64,000 nucleotides of DNA from contig DKSK01000015.1 in the NCBI GenBank assembly GCA_002472565.1, positions 1 to 64,000 on the forward strand, written 5' to 3'. This DNA is from Bacteroidales bacterium UBA7258. Lineage in GTDB: Bacteria; Bacteroidota; Bacteroidia; Bacteroidales; UBA932. The translations under genes were made by a program, and so were the position numbers. A model generated the notes under the pieces. That model made no database searches, was not told the DNA's origin, and was given only the letters and a program-made list of their open reading frames with translations. Below, piece by piece: positions 16,953 to 25,241 of this stretch (position 1 is the first letter of the stretch; each line of letters begins with the position of its first letter).

Positions 16953-17870
16953 TCAGATGATTTTCCCGAGGGCCTCAGAGGCATCAGGGAAGAAGTCAAG
17001 CACATGGTTGACAAGGGCTTGGCGCGATGCCTCGGGGGATAGGCTCTCAACCGGCTTTTCGTTCTCGCCGCCTTCCTGTATCTTCGCCCAAAAGGGAACA
17101 TCCTGAGGTTTTGGTTCGAACAAACGTTGATCGGATCCGGTCCCTGCACAATTGCCTAGTCCGGAAGCCCCGGCAATTCCCGCCAAGCCTTCCAGCATGA
17201 ACAGCGCCTCAGGCGTCGTAAACGAACAGCGCTGCCAGCCCTTATACTCAAGATTCGGTCCGCGATATATCCTCTTAATATCTCCGACCACGGTCCATGT
17301 GCCCATCTCAAGATAGCTCATGACCGAATCCATGATATTCTTCCTCACAACAGGCTGCACCATTAGCCTGTAATGCTGAGGAAGCTTCCTAAGCCGTGCG
17401 GTAGTCACCATAGATCCGCAAAAACTCCGAAGAGCCGCAGTCTCCATGGCTCCATCATCAAGAATAGCCTTGAAGGCGATAGGGGAGAGCAGCCACATGA
17501 GCCTATCGTTCCCTGTCCTTAGAGGCAGCTTTTCCCCCAGAGGCAGCCTGTACTTAGGAAGACTCCGTCTCCAATTCATCAGGTGCCGATACCATTCCAA
17601 GGTCGCAAAGGCGGCCTTCCCGTCAAGGAACTTTCCATAAGCGATGTCTCCTTCATGGAGAACATCGATTTTCCAGTCCCAAGGTCCTAAATAGTCTGAT
17701 GAATCGAACCAGAACTCAGGATCAGTCAATTCTTCAATTGACCAGCCAGGAATACGGTTGTGGAAGAAAGGTATTATACCATAATGCCTTATGGCCGAAA
17801 TCATCTTCTCGGACGAATCGATTTTCCCCGTCATAAGCTTCATGGCCGGTTCATCTTCGTACTCAATCAT
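16953..17870 (-). CDS. uncharacterised protein, possibly AlkZ-related (winged-helix)
   Basis: About 305 residues from the ATG at 17870 (an open frame continues to 17948 but would run back into the end of the upstream gene). No signal peptide or membrane span. The recognisable feature is a run of conserved-looking motifs: IRHYGIIPFF, IPGWSIEEL, GPWDWKIDVL, AYGKFLDGKAAFATLEWYRH and NWRRSLPKYR. These recall a Bacteroidota family annotated as AlkZ-related, winged-helix proteins distantly linked to DNA-glycosylase folds; I am not sure of that link and see no catalytic QxQ-type motif. The gene follows a small exported-protein gene on the same strand, 20 bases downstream of its stop. Function unknown. 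Confidence 0.6.
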   Translation of the reverse strand: MIEYEDEPAMKLMTGKIDSSEKMISAIRHYGIIPFFHNRIPGWSIEELTDPEFWFDSSDYLGPWDWKIDVLHEGDIAYGKFLDGKAAFATLEWYRHLMNWRRSLPKYRLPLGEKLPLRTGNDRLMWLLSPIAFKAILDDGAMETAALRSFCGSMVTTARLRKLPQHYRLMVQPVVRKNIMDSVMSYLEMGTWTVVGDIKRIYRGPNLEYKGWQRCSFTTPEALFMLEGLAGIAGASGLGNCAGTGSDQRLFEPKPQDVPFWAKIQEGGENEKPVESLSPEASRQALVNHVLDFFPDASEALGKII

Positions 17871-17890
17871 ACCTGGTCGCAGCCCTCCTC

Positions 17891-18385
17891 CTATTCCATT
17901 TTTTCTATCGAACATCTCTCCGGGCTCGTGCCCCAGATGACATGCCACGTCTCTCCAGAGAGATAGTTCACAAGCAGGAAGTTGTGGTAAGAATTGAGGG
18001 CCACGATTCCGAAAGTTCCATTGGCCGTGGTGCTTCCATCTGACACAAGCTTGCCGGCGACAGGGAATATATGATCCCTAAATCTGTCCGATGAACAGAT
18101 GATAATGTCCAAGGCTCCCGTGGAGGTGTCAAGACGGATAATGGCATTGAAAGCTTCAGTCTGGAAAAAACTGAACCTTTCGAATCTGCGGACGTCAAGG
18201 ATCTTGCCTTCTTTGGATTCGACGATCTCGGCACGGAAAGTGTTGACAGAAAGGCTGTCATACTGGCTCATGTCCATGGACCCGTTCCGAGCCTCCGTTC
18301 CATTTCCGTTGAATGAGCGGCCCCAAATCAAAGACCCAGTCATCAACATAGCCATAATCCCAGCTACGATAATAATCTTTTTCAT
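17891..18385 (-). CDS. hypothetical protein with an N-terminal signal/anchor
   Basis: 164 residues starting MKKIIIVAGIMAMLMTGSLI, a typical signal peptide or membrane anchor. The mature part is small and rich in beta-prone residues (for example AFNAIIRLDTSTGALDIIIC and NFLLVNYLSGETWHVIWG). I do not recognise the family. The open frame extends upstream to 18466, but that extension is arginine-rich without conserved character, and the Met at 18385 begins a clear signal sequence. It is probably cotranscribed with the AlkZ-related gene that follows 20 bases later. Confidence 0.6.
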   Translation of the reverse strand: MKKIIIVAGIMAMLMTGSLIWGRSFNGNGTEARNGSMDMSQYDSLSVNTFRAEIVESKEGKILDVRRFERFSFFQTEAFNAIIRLDTSTGALDIIICSSDRFRDHIFPVAGKLVSDGSTTANGTFGIVALNSYHNFLLVNYLSGETWHVIWGTSPERCSIEKME

Positions 18386-18739
18386 ATCAACGCCTTTTAG
18401 ATGCCCCAAATGTAACGATAATTCGACAAAGAACCAATAAACACCCCGCCCAGCCATCCGCCCCATCCTGCCAAGCTCTCCCCGTCACCAGTCGACCGAA
18501 AACGATATACGCTCTATGTAGTACATTCCCGTCACCCATAACCTACAAACCAACCATAGACAGGGGAGCTTATCCTTCCTATTCACTTCAGTAGTGATCT
18601 GCGCCCAAGGTTTGGATGCCTAATAAAAAAGAAGATGACCATAAAGTCTTTTGGACTCTACGATCACCCTTCTATTTGGAGAATATTATTGGCGTATTTG
18701 GAGAATTTTATTCGCGCAGACCGCCGGCAAATCACCTGT
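18386..18739. other. 354-base gene-free stretch between the hypothetical gene and rho
   Basis: The part nearest the hypothetical gene is rich in C runs (around 18440-18500). The part nearest rho is AT-rich and carries a 22-bp tandem duplication (18673-18716). No TAnnTTTG promoter with a matching -33 element and no strong terminator hairpin stand out. Open frames here are short and look like chance. Confidence 0.5.
18673..18716. repeat. 22-bp tandem duplication just downstream of rho
   Basis: Two back-to-back 22-base units, 18673-18694 and 18695-18716, each beginning TATTTGGAGAAT and ending in GCG. They match at 20 of 22 positions. They end 23 bases before the rho stop codon on the far side, that is, in the rho 3' flank. 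Confidence 0.85.
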
Positions 18740-20746
18740 CTACCAGGAAGAAACGCCTCCGGTGAGGTCGACTTTGCTGACCTTGCTCATATTGTCGAGG
18801 AGTTCGCGGTTAGTCTTGAACTCATCCATCAGGCGGAGCATTCCGTTCATGGCCTCGAGCGGAGAAAGGTCGGCGAGAAGCTTGCGGAGAATCCAGGTAC
18901 GATTCAGGGTATACTGATCGAGAAGGAGATCATCGCGGCGAGTACTGGAAAGCACCACATTGACGGCAGGGAAAATCCTTCTGTTGGAGAGACCACGGTC
19001 AAGCTGGAGCTCCAGGTTGCCGGTACCCTTGAATTCCTCGAAAATAACATCGTCCATCTTGGAACCGGTATCGGTAAGGGCAGTTGCAAGGATGGTGAGA
19101 GATCCGCCGCCTTCGATGTTGCGGGCGGCGCCGAAGAAACGCTTCGGCTTCTGAAGGGCATTAGCGTCTACACCTCCCGTCAGCACCTTTCCGGAAGCAG
19201 GCTGCACCGTATTGTAGGCACGGGCGAGACGGGTAATTGAATCAAGCAGAATCACCACGTCATGACCGCATTCGACAAGTCTGCGAGCCTTCTCAAGCAC
19301 CATATTGGCGACCTTCACATGCCTCTCTGCAGGCTCGTCAAAGGTGGAAGCTATGACCTCGGCCTTGACGCTGCGGCTCATATCAGTGACCTCCTCAGGA
19401 CGCTCGTCTATGAGGAGTACGATTTCGTATACCTCAGGATGATTGTCGGCTATGGCGTTGGCTATGGATTTGAGCAGCATGGTCTTACCAGTCTTAGGCT
19501 GGGCCACGATGAGGCCTCTCTGTCCCTTTCCGATTGGGGTGAACATATCCACTACACGGCAGCTCTCGTCGTTTTCGTGTCCATGGCCGAGAAGATTGAA
19601 TTTCTCGTTAGGGAAGAGCGGGGTGAGGAAATCGAAAGGAACCCTGTCACGTACCCTCTCAGGAGTGAGACCGTTGATAAGCTTGACCTTTACGAGAGGG
19701 AAGTACTTGTCGCCCTCTTTCGGAGGACGGATCTCTCCGGTCACGGTGTCCCCGTTCTTGAGAGCGTTCTGCTTAATCTGGTTCTGAGAAACGTAAATGT
19801 CATCAGGAGAATTGAGATAATTGTAGTCCGAAGAACGAAGGAAGCCGAAGCCGTCCGGCATGACTTCAAGGACACCGGTAGCCTCTACCGTACCCTCATA
19901 CTCAGGGATCTGTGGCTTCGGCTGAACCTGGTTATTCTGAGCGTTCTGAGGAGCGCCGCCTTGCTGTTGAGCATTCTGCTGGGCCTGCTGGCCGTTCTGC
20001 CAATTGTTCTTCTGATGAGGGCGCGGGATTCCGCCGTGAACCTCGAATTTACGCTGGGAAGAGTTGCGGTTGATGGTGTAACGGACATTGGTTCCTGGGA
20101 TTACGCGGGAATCCTCATCAGTCTCAGCGGCTTCCTTAGGAGCTTCCTGTGCCGGCTGGGAATCAGTGGCAGGAAGCGGGAGCAGGCTTTCTCCCTCGGT
20201 GCCGGTCTCCTGAGAAGTCGCGGAGGTTTCATCCGCCACCTGCGGGCGAGTATTCTTGGCGCCGCGAGCATGCTTGCGCCTCAGATCGGTATGCTGGGCG
20301 GCGGACTCGGTCTTCATCTCGCCCTGTACGCCGTTTTCCGTCAGGGCTGGATTCTGGTCGGCAGGAACTTCGGCAGGACGGGCGTCCGTCTGGGCGCTTG
20401 CCGCGGCGGCTTCAGCTTCTTTGAGGGCCTTCGGCTTCCTCCCGCGACGCTTCGGTGCCGGTGCAGGCGCGTCCTGAGGAACAGCCGCTGGCTGTTCGAC
20501 CGCCGCCTGATCCTTATTGTTATCGTCAGTCTTCTGCTCAGGACGGACGGCGGCGCGGGCGCGGCGCTGTTTAGGAGGCTTAGGAGTCTCAGGCTGCTGA
20601 GATTTGATTTTTGCCTGACGGTCGAGAATGGCGTAACCAACGTCCTCACGACTCATCTTCTTCACGCCTTCGACGCCGATTTCTTCGGCAATCTGCCTGA
20701 GCTGGTCTTCGCTCATTCCATTCAATTGCAATAAGGTATATGGCAT
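18740..20746 (-). CDS. rho: transcription termination factor Rho, with a long low-complexity insert
   Basis: Hexameric RNA helicase that ends transcription. At 668 residues it is about 250 longer than E. coli Rho (419). The order is: N-terminal Rho_N helical domain (MPYTLLQLNGMSEDQLRQIA, 1-50), a disordered-looking insert (about 50-280) rich in Ala, Pro, Gln, Lys and Glu with RGRKPK-type basic patches and a QQAQQNAQQQGGAPQNAQNN stretch, the cold-shock RNA-binding domain (about 283-355, DGFGFLRSSDYNYLNSPDDIYVS), and the ATPase core with Walker A AQPKTGKTM. Such inserts are usual in Bacteroidota; in B. thetaiotaomicron a comparable region has been reported to drive phase separation. It is preceded by a leader of about 105 bases. 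Confidence 0.97.
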   Translation of the reverse strand: MPYTLLQLNGMSEDQLRQIAEEIGVEGVKKMSREDVGYAILDRQAKIKSQQPETPKPPKQRRARAAVRPEQKTDDNNKDQAAVEQPAAVPQDAPAPAPKRRGRKPKALKEAEAAAASAQTDARPAEVPADQNPALTENGVQGEMKTESAAQHTDLRRKHARGAKNTRPQVADETSATSQETGTEGESLLPLPATDSQPAQEAPKEAAETDEDSRVIPGTNVRYTINRNSSQRKFEVHGGIPRPHQKNNWQNGQQAQQNAQQQGGAPQNAQNNQVQPKPQIPEYEGTVEATGVLEVMPDGFGFLRSSDYNYLNSPDDIYVSQNQIKQNALKNGDTVTGEIRPPKEGDKYFPLVKVKLINGLTPERVRDRVPFDFLTPLFPNEKFNLLGHGHENDESCRVVDMFTPIGKGQRGLIVAQPKTGKTMLLKSIANAIADNHPEVYEIVLLIDERPEEVTDMSRSVKAEVIASTFDEPAERHVKVANMVLEKARRLVECGHDVVILLDSITRLARAYNTVQPASGKVLTGGVDANALQKPKRFFGAARNIEGGGSLTILATALTDTGSKMDDVIFEEFKGTGNLELQLDRGLSNRRIFPAVNVVLSSTRRDDLLLDQYTLNRTWILRKLLADLSPLEAMNGMLRLMDEFKTNRELLDNMSKVSKVDLTGGVSSW

Positions 20747-20759
20747 ATTTAAAAAGTGT

Positions 20760-20774
20760 GCCCCGGAAGAGGGC
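20760..20774 (-). promoter_or_regulatory. hairpin in the rho leader, close to the start codon
   Basis: On the minus strand GCCC and GGGGC flank a six-base loop, followed by ACACTTTTTAAAT and then the rho ATG at 20746. The stem is short, so this is a weak candidate for feedback control of rho, whose transcription is known to be autoregulated in other bacteria. Confidence 0.35.
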
Positions 20775-20859
20775 GATGAACTGTTAAGATTTTCTGATTA
20801 TTCCCGATATGAGGTGGGAAAATGATAGAACGCCTCGAATCTCCCCTCCATATCTGATG

Positions 20860-20890
20860 CAAATATAGTAAAAATAAGAAATTCAGCAAA
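20860..20890 (-). promoter_or_regulatory. Bacteroidota-type promoter for rho
   Basis: Minus-strand TTTG (20890-20887), exactly 19 bases, then TATATTTG (20867-20860). It begins three bases after the lptD stop codon and predicts a start near 20854, giving a leader of roughly 105 bases, the longest of the genes with a clear promoter here apart from carA. Confidence 0.8.
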
Positions 20891-20892
20891 TT

Positions 20893-23715
20893 TTATCTGC
20901 CGAACCTGTCCCAGTAGCTGGCGTTTTTCTTGAATTTGAGAAGGTCTGAGAGGGCGCTTGCATTGGCCGCGATCCTGAAAGACCATGACTGCCATGTACC
21001 CGTAGGCACCCATGAAACAGAAATATTAAAGCAATGGAGATCGAAGGTGCCGCTAAGCTGGGTGGTCGTCATCTTTCCGGCCATGATGTCGTAACCGGTG
21101 GTCGCGTTAAGGCTCATCCTCGGAGTCAGCTTCACGTTGCCGGAAAGTCCTAGCGTCTGGGTATACCTGTTGTTGGTAATGAGCTGATTGTTCGTGTACT
21201 GGTAAGACTTCGAATAGGAGAGGGAATAATTAATGTTGAGCGACCATGGAACGTTTGGGTTCGTGTAATAGAGCCAGCCGCCGGGGATATATTCTCCGGT
21301 AACAGGATGATAATAAATTCTCTGATAATAGTCGGCGGCATTCTCGGAAGAGGCAGAAGCGCCGTTCTGGCCCGCTGTTTTGGTTCCGTCATTGCCGTTG
21401 ATATGGCCCTTGCCTGAAAGCGAATAGGATACCGAAGCACTGGCATTGGTGAGCCGCAGAGCCTTCCCGATACCTTCCTTGACGAAGTTCAGCTTGTTGT
21501 ACCTGCGGCCGTATTCATCAATCGCATAAGGGTCGAAATTGGCGCTGGCGCTGATGCCTACCTTCCCGAAGACGCTGGTAGACATGTTCATGCTTACCGT
21601 ATTCATCTTGAGAGAATCGGCGAGGAAATTATAGCCAGAGGAAATGTTCAGCTGGTCAATCAGCTTTATCTTCTTAACGCCCTTCCCGGTGGTGTCGCGC
21701 AGGTCGCGCACCTTGGCCTCGAGATTATTGCCTATGGCGAAGCTCATGGTGGCGCTCCTGCCCTTTCCGGGAGCGGAATAGAGCTGTCCGGCCCAAAGGT
21801 TATAGTCATAGGTCCTGACGGTGCCGGTATTGTCGGTGTATGTAAGGGTTCTCCATCCGTTGGCAGATGTTCCCTGCTCAGGGCTGAATGAGAGCGAGAT
21901 GGAAGGTGATACCACGTGCCTTATGGCCTGGAGCTTGTGAGCCGCTCCGAAATTGAACATTCCGTAGATTCGGGTGCTGGCGGACACTGAGCCGGAATAG
22001 GTCTGAGTTATGCCGAAGGCCCCCATGCTTCCGCTGTCCTTGGTCTTGAGCGAATTGCTCCCCTGGTCGAAATAATATTCCGTCTTCCTGAAGAACCAGT
22101 TCTGACCGTATGAAACAGAAGGCGTTACGTTAATGTAGTTGAAAAGGGTGAAGTCCGGCAGACCGATCTGGAAATTATGGGTCATACCATTCTTGAACTT
22201 GTCGAAAAAGTCATCCTTCATGAACTCGCTCGACTTGAAATTGATCTTGTTCTGAAGACTCGTGGAGTAGCCGAGGGAGAATTTCTCATAGAACTTTTCC
22301 TTCCCGATACGGTTCTGCCGCTTGAAAGGGTAGAATCTCGAAACCGTGAAAGTGAGGTTAGGAAGAGTGAAGGCGTAGCTGGAATCTCTTGAATTCTGGC
22401 TATGCAAGGCGTTGATGCTCAGGCTCATCTTGCCGTCCCAGCTGTGCGACCATGATATGGAAGAGGAGCTCTGGTTCTCAAGTGCCTGGCTCACAGAACG
22501 GGAGTTGTAGGTATTGTTCGACGGGCTGGAAAAATTGACGCTCGCGCTGAAAGAAGTTCCCGGATGGGCCTTGCTGTCTTGCTGATGAGACCAGGTCACG
22601 CCGAAGTTCTTGGTCTGGAAGAAGTCGGCCGAGCCCTTTTCGCCGGTCTGGTCTACGGAATAATTGACAGAAAGGTTGCCGTTAGACTTGTAATTGAACT
22701 TGTACCTGGAATTAAGGTCTATGGCCCAGGAGCCGAGGGTGTAGAAGTCAGTCGTCAGGGAAAGGTCCAAATGATCCCCGAAGACGAAATACATGCCGAG
22801 GTCTCTGAGATAGAAGCCTCTGGAGTTCTCCTCTCCGAATGTAGGCATAAGCAGGCCCGTTGCGCGGCTCGGCCTCTTCGGGACGAAGCCGAAAGGAAGG
22901 GCTATCGGCAGAGGGACATCTTCCACGACAGGCCAGGCCGGGCCGAAGACAATCTTCTGGGAAGGTTTCGTTATCACCTTGGCGGCTGAAAGCTGGAGAT
23001 AATAGTGCGGATGCTCGAGATCGCAGACGGTATATTGGCCATTGGTGATGTTTATGCTCTTGTCCGGCATCATCTTTATGTTATGGCCATGGAGAAGGCC
23101 TTCCTCCTGCTGGGTTATCATGTTGGTGATGCGGGCCTTGCGGGTGTTGAAATTGTAATGAAGCTCGTCCATCTCATAGGAAGACTTGCCCTGGGTCATG
23201 GTAGGCCTTCCCTTGATTTCGCCGGTCAGGGTGTCTTTCGTTCCATGGGCATAGACGGTCCCTGTCTTCATGTCATACTCCATGAAATCGGCAGTCAGGG
23301 TCATGTCCTCGTACTTTGCGGTCACGTCTCCATAATAGAAGACTTTCCTTTCCCCGTCCGTGAATACCTCTATCACGGAGTCTTTTGCCCCGGTAAAGGC
23401 CGGCTTTCTCAGAGAACTCTGCTTCTGCATGGCCGCCGAATCAATCTTGAAGAGAGAATCGACTCTGCGCAGAGAATCCCGCAGTGCCAAGACTGAATCA
23501 GACAGGGGCGGAAGACTGTCCCTGTTGAAAGCCACCGCCTGGCTGAATTCCGTCTGAGCCTTCCTGCGCTGACGCCTGTCGTTCTGGGAGTAGCCCGGAA
23601 AGCTTATGGCGGCCACGGCAAGAAGCAGCAGAGCGGCAAGAAGCCATCTGCCCTCATCTTTGAGGGCTTGTGTAAGATTATGTCTTGACATCAAGGCCTT
23701 CTTCTTTTTTTCCAT
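20893..23715 (-). CDS. lptD: LptD-like LPS assembly outer-membrane protein
   Basis: Large barrel protein that inserts lipopolysaccharide into the outer leaflet. From the ATG at 23715 it has 940 residues. A hydrophobic segment (RWLLAALLLLAVAAISFPG, roughly 22-40) serves as signal or anchor. Next comes an OstA/LptA-like beta-jellyroll region: DSVIEVFTDGERKVFYYGDV, then YEDMTLTADFMEYDMKTGTV and MDELHYNFNTRKARI, repeats typical of periplasmic LPS-binding strands. The remaining about 600 residues form a barrel ending in KKNASYWDRFGR. The frame is open to 23799, but a consensus promoter at 23800-23769 places transcription inside that extension, so 23715 (or 23691) is the real start. It is not in an operon with LPS genes; rho follows on its own promoter. 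Confidence 0.85.
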   Translation of the reverse strand: MEKKKKALMSRHNLTQALKDEGRWLLAALLLLAVAAISFPGYSQNDRRQRRKAQTEFSQAVAFNRDSLPPLSDSVLALRDSLRRVDSLFKIDSAAMQKQSSLRKPAFTGAKDSVIEVFTDGERKVFYYGDVTAKYEDMTLTADFMEYDMKTGTVYAHGTKDTLTGEIKGRPTMTQGKSSYEMDELHYNFNTRKARITNMITQQEEGLLHGHNIKMMPDKSINITNGQYTVCDLEHPHYYLQLSAAKVITKPSQKIVFGPAWPVVEDVPLPIALPFGFVPKRPSRATGLLMPTFGEENSRGFYLRDLGMYFVFGDHLDLSLTTDFYTLGSWAIDLNSRYKFNYKSNGNLSVNYSVDQTGEKGSADFFQTKNFGVTWSHQQDSKAHPGTSFSASVNFSSPSNNTYNSRSVSQALENQSSSSISWSHSWDGKMSLSINALHSQNSRDSSYAFTLPNLTFTVSRFYPFKRQNRIGKEKFYEKFSLGYSTSLQNKINFKSSEFMKDDFFDKFKNGMTHNFQIGLPDFTLFNYINVTPSVSYGQNWFFRKTEYYFDQGSNSLKTKDSGSMGAFGITQTYSGSVSASTRIYGMFNFGAAHKLQAIRHVVSPSISLSFSPEQGTSANGWRTLTYTDNTGTVRTYDYNLWAGQLYSAPGKGRSATMSFAIGNNLEAKVRDLRDTTGKGVKKIKLIDQLNISSGYNFLADSLKMNTVSMNMSTSVFGKVGISASANFDPYAIDEYGRRYNKLNFVKEGIGKALRLTNASASVSYSLSGKGHINGNDGTKTAGQNGASASSENAADYYQRIYYHPVTGEYIPGGWLYYTNPNVPWSLNINYSLSYSKSYQYTNNQLITNNRYTQTLGLSGNVKLTPRMSLNATTGYDIMAGKMTTTQLSGTFDLHCFNISVSWVPTGTWQSWSFRIAANASALSDLLKFKKNASYWDRFGR

Positions 23716-23753
23716 CGCGCTCTGTCGCGAGATGGTTTTCGAAGCATTTTTTG

Positions 23754-23761
23754 TAGATTTG
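23754..23761 (+). promoter_or_regulatory. -7 element for the amidase gene
   Basis: TAGATTTG matches TAnnTTTG. A TTTTC at 23735-23739 is a poor -33. The predicted start lies about 20 bases before the TTG start codon of the amidase gene and inside the divergent lptD leader. Confidence 0.5.
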
Positions 23762-23768
23762 CAAAATG

Positions 23769-23800
23769 CAAATATAAGACCATTTTGAAACTTTCGCAAA
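23769..23800 (-). promoter_or_regulatory. Bacteroidota-type promoter for lptD
   Basis: Minus-strand TTTG (23800-23797), 20 bases, then TATATTTG (23776-23769). The -33 half overlaps the first codons of the divergent amidase gene. The predicted lptD leader is about 48 bases to the ATG at 23715. Confidence 0.8.
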
Positions 23801-24960
23801 CCTCAATAAGCATATTGGCGGGCCTCCTCCTTGCCCTTGCCCCGCTTTCCGCCTCCGTCCCACCGGCCGCGAGAGACTTGGGGCTCAAGACCGTTACCAT
23901 CGACCCTGGCCACGGCGGCCACGATGCAGGCTGTGTCAGCAAGGACGGCAAGACAAAGGAGAAGGACCTGGCTCTGGGCATCTCGCAGAAACTCGCGGAA
24001 AAGATACGCTCTGCCTATCCGGGCGTCAAGGTCGTACTGACCAGGGATGACGACACCTTTATCCCGCTCACGGAGAGGGCCAACATAGCGAATAGGAACA
24101 ACTCCGACCTCTTTATCTGCGTCCACATCAATTCAACCACGTCGACCTCCGCCAAGGGCTTCTCCGTCCATGTGCTCGGACAAAGCTCCAACAAGAACAG
24201 GGACCTGTTCAAGAATAATATGGAGCTTTGCAAGAGGGAGAACAGCGTCATCCTTCTGGAGGAAGACCAGACTTCCTACCAGGGATTTGACCCTACAGAT
24301 CCCGAATCCTACATCTTCTTTAGTCTGATGCAGAACACGAATCTGGAACGGAGTCTTGAATTCGCAGAGGATGTGACAAGGCAGATGGCGGCGAAAGGCC
24401 CTATATGGACTAACAGGGGACTCTCACAGGACCCTTTCTGGGTTCTGTGGAAGACGACCATGCCTGCGGTGCTGATAGAGTGCGGTTTCATCTCGAACGC
24501 TTCCGATCTTGCCGTGATGAAGACAGACAAGGGACGCGAGGGGATCGCGGAGGATATATTCCAGGCTTTCGCAAAGTTCAAAAAGGATTATGACGGGAGT
24601 CTGAGCGTTGACGAAGCCGTCTCCAGGGAAGTCAAGACTTCCAAGGAAGTTAAGACCGCCAATGTAGCCAAGACCTCAAAAGAAGTCAAGAACTCCGAAG
24701 CGGATGATCAGACCGGCGCAGAGACTGCAATATGGTACGGAACCCAGGTCATAGCCACTCCGCGCCAGATGAAGGACTCCGACCCCTTCTTCAAAGGATA
24801 CAAGCCGAAGGCAGTCAAATCCGGCTCACTCTATAAATATATAATAGGGACTTCATCTTCGCTGGAAGAAGCGAGGAAAAACTGCCGGAAGATACAAAAT
24901 TCTTTTTCAGGATCTTTTCTGGTCAAGGTCGAGGACGGAGAAATCATCCGTCAGAAATAG
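23785..24960 (+). CDS. N-acetylmuramoyl-L-alanine amidase with a C-terminal SPOR-like domain
   Basis: Zinc amidase that cuts the peptide stem from peptidoglycan, active in the periplasm and typically at division septa. The 391 residues show a signal peptide (SISILAGLLLALAPLSAS), an Amidase_3 domain with zinc-site motifs TIDPGHGGHDAG, SDLFICVHINS and catalytic-glutamate VLIECGFIS, then a lysine-rich linker with repeated KEVKT-type units (about 276-305), and a C-terminal stretch (WYGTQVIATPRQM to the end) that looks like a SPOR domain, the module that binds denuded glycan at the septum. The start is TTG at 23785: no in-frame ATG occurs between the upstream -7 element and the signal peptide. It is divergent from lptD. 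Confidence 0.9.
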   Translation: MKLSQTSISILAGLLLALAPLSASVPPAARDLGLKTVTIDPGHGGHDAGCVSKDGKTKEKDLALGISQKLAEKIRSAYPGVKVVLTRDDDTFIPLTERANIANRNNSDLFICVHINSTTSTSAKGFSVHVLGQSSNKNRDLFKNNMELCKRENSVILLEEDQTSYQGFDPTDPESYIFFSLMQNTNLERSLEFAEDVTRQMAAKGPIWTNRGLSQDPFWVLWKTTMPAVLIECGFISNASDLAVMKTDKGREGIAEDIFQAFAKFKKDYDGSLSVDEAVSREVKTSKEVKTANVAKTSKEVKNSEADDQTGAETAIWYGTQVIATPRQMKDSDPFFKGYKPKAVKSGSLYKYIIGTSSSLEEARKNCRKIQNSFSGSFLVKVEDGEIIRQK

Positions 24961-25241
24961 CCGCGGACTTTCCTTTTTTCGGCCTCTGAGCTCCCTGGAA
25001 GCCGATAAATGACTAAAATGATTATATTATAAATATTCTAAAAGCAAAAGTCCCTGATTTTGACGGGAGATATGCAAACGCTTCAATTGCAACACGCTAT
25101 TTATCAATAGTTTATAAAAGCACATTTTGTGCGTAAGTCGTTTTTTAATAAAGCAAAAAGATTATCAAAAGCAATAGGCTTCTGATTTTTTTTGTAACAA
25201 TTTTTTCCCACTTTTGCACCAAGAAGCAAACGAGCTAAGTG
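24961..25241. other. AT-rich region between the amidase gene and dnaA
   Basis: 281 gene-free bases with T runs. Just before dnaA, CACTTTTG (25210-25217) is one base off the -7 consensus and is the likely dnaA promoter; the nearest TTTG upstream is closer than the usual 19 bases. TTATCAATA near 25103 is only a 7 of 9 match to a DnaA box and I found no exact TTATCCACA or its complement, so I do not call an origin here. Confidence 0.5.

Noticed and set aside
19262..20734. A 490-codon open frame antisense to rho
   Set aside because: It mirrors the low-complexity part of rho and gives arginine/leucine-rich sequence with no family resemblance.
24961..25241. Possible replication origin next to dnaA
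   Set aside because: AT-rich, but no exact DnaA boxes were found, only a 7 of 9 match, and in Bacteroidota the origin is often not beside dnaA. A GC-skew plot of the whole chromosome would decide.
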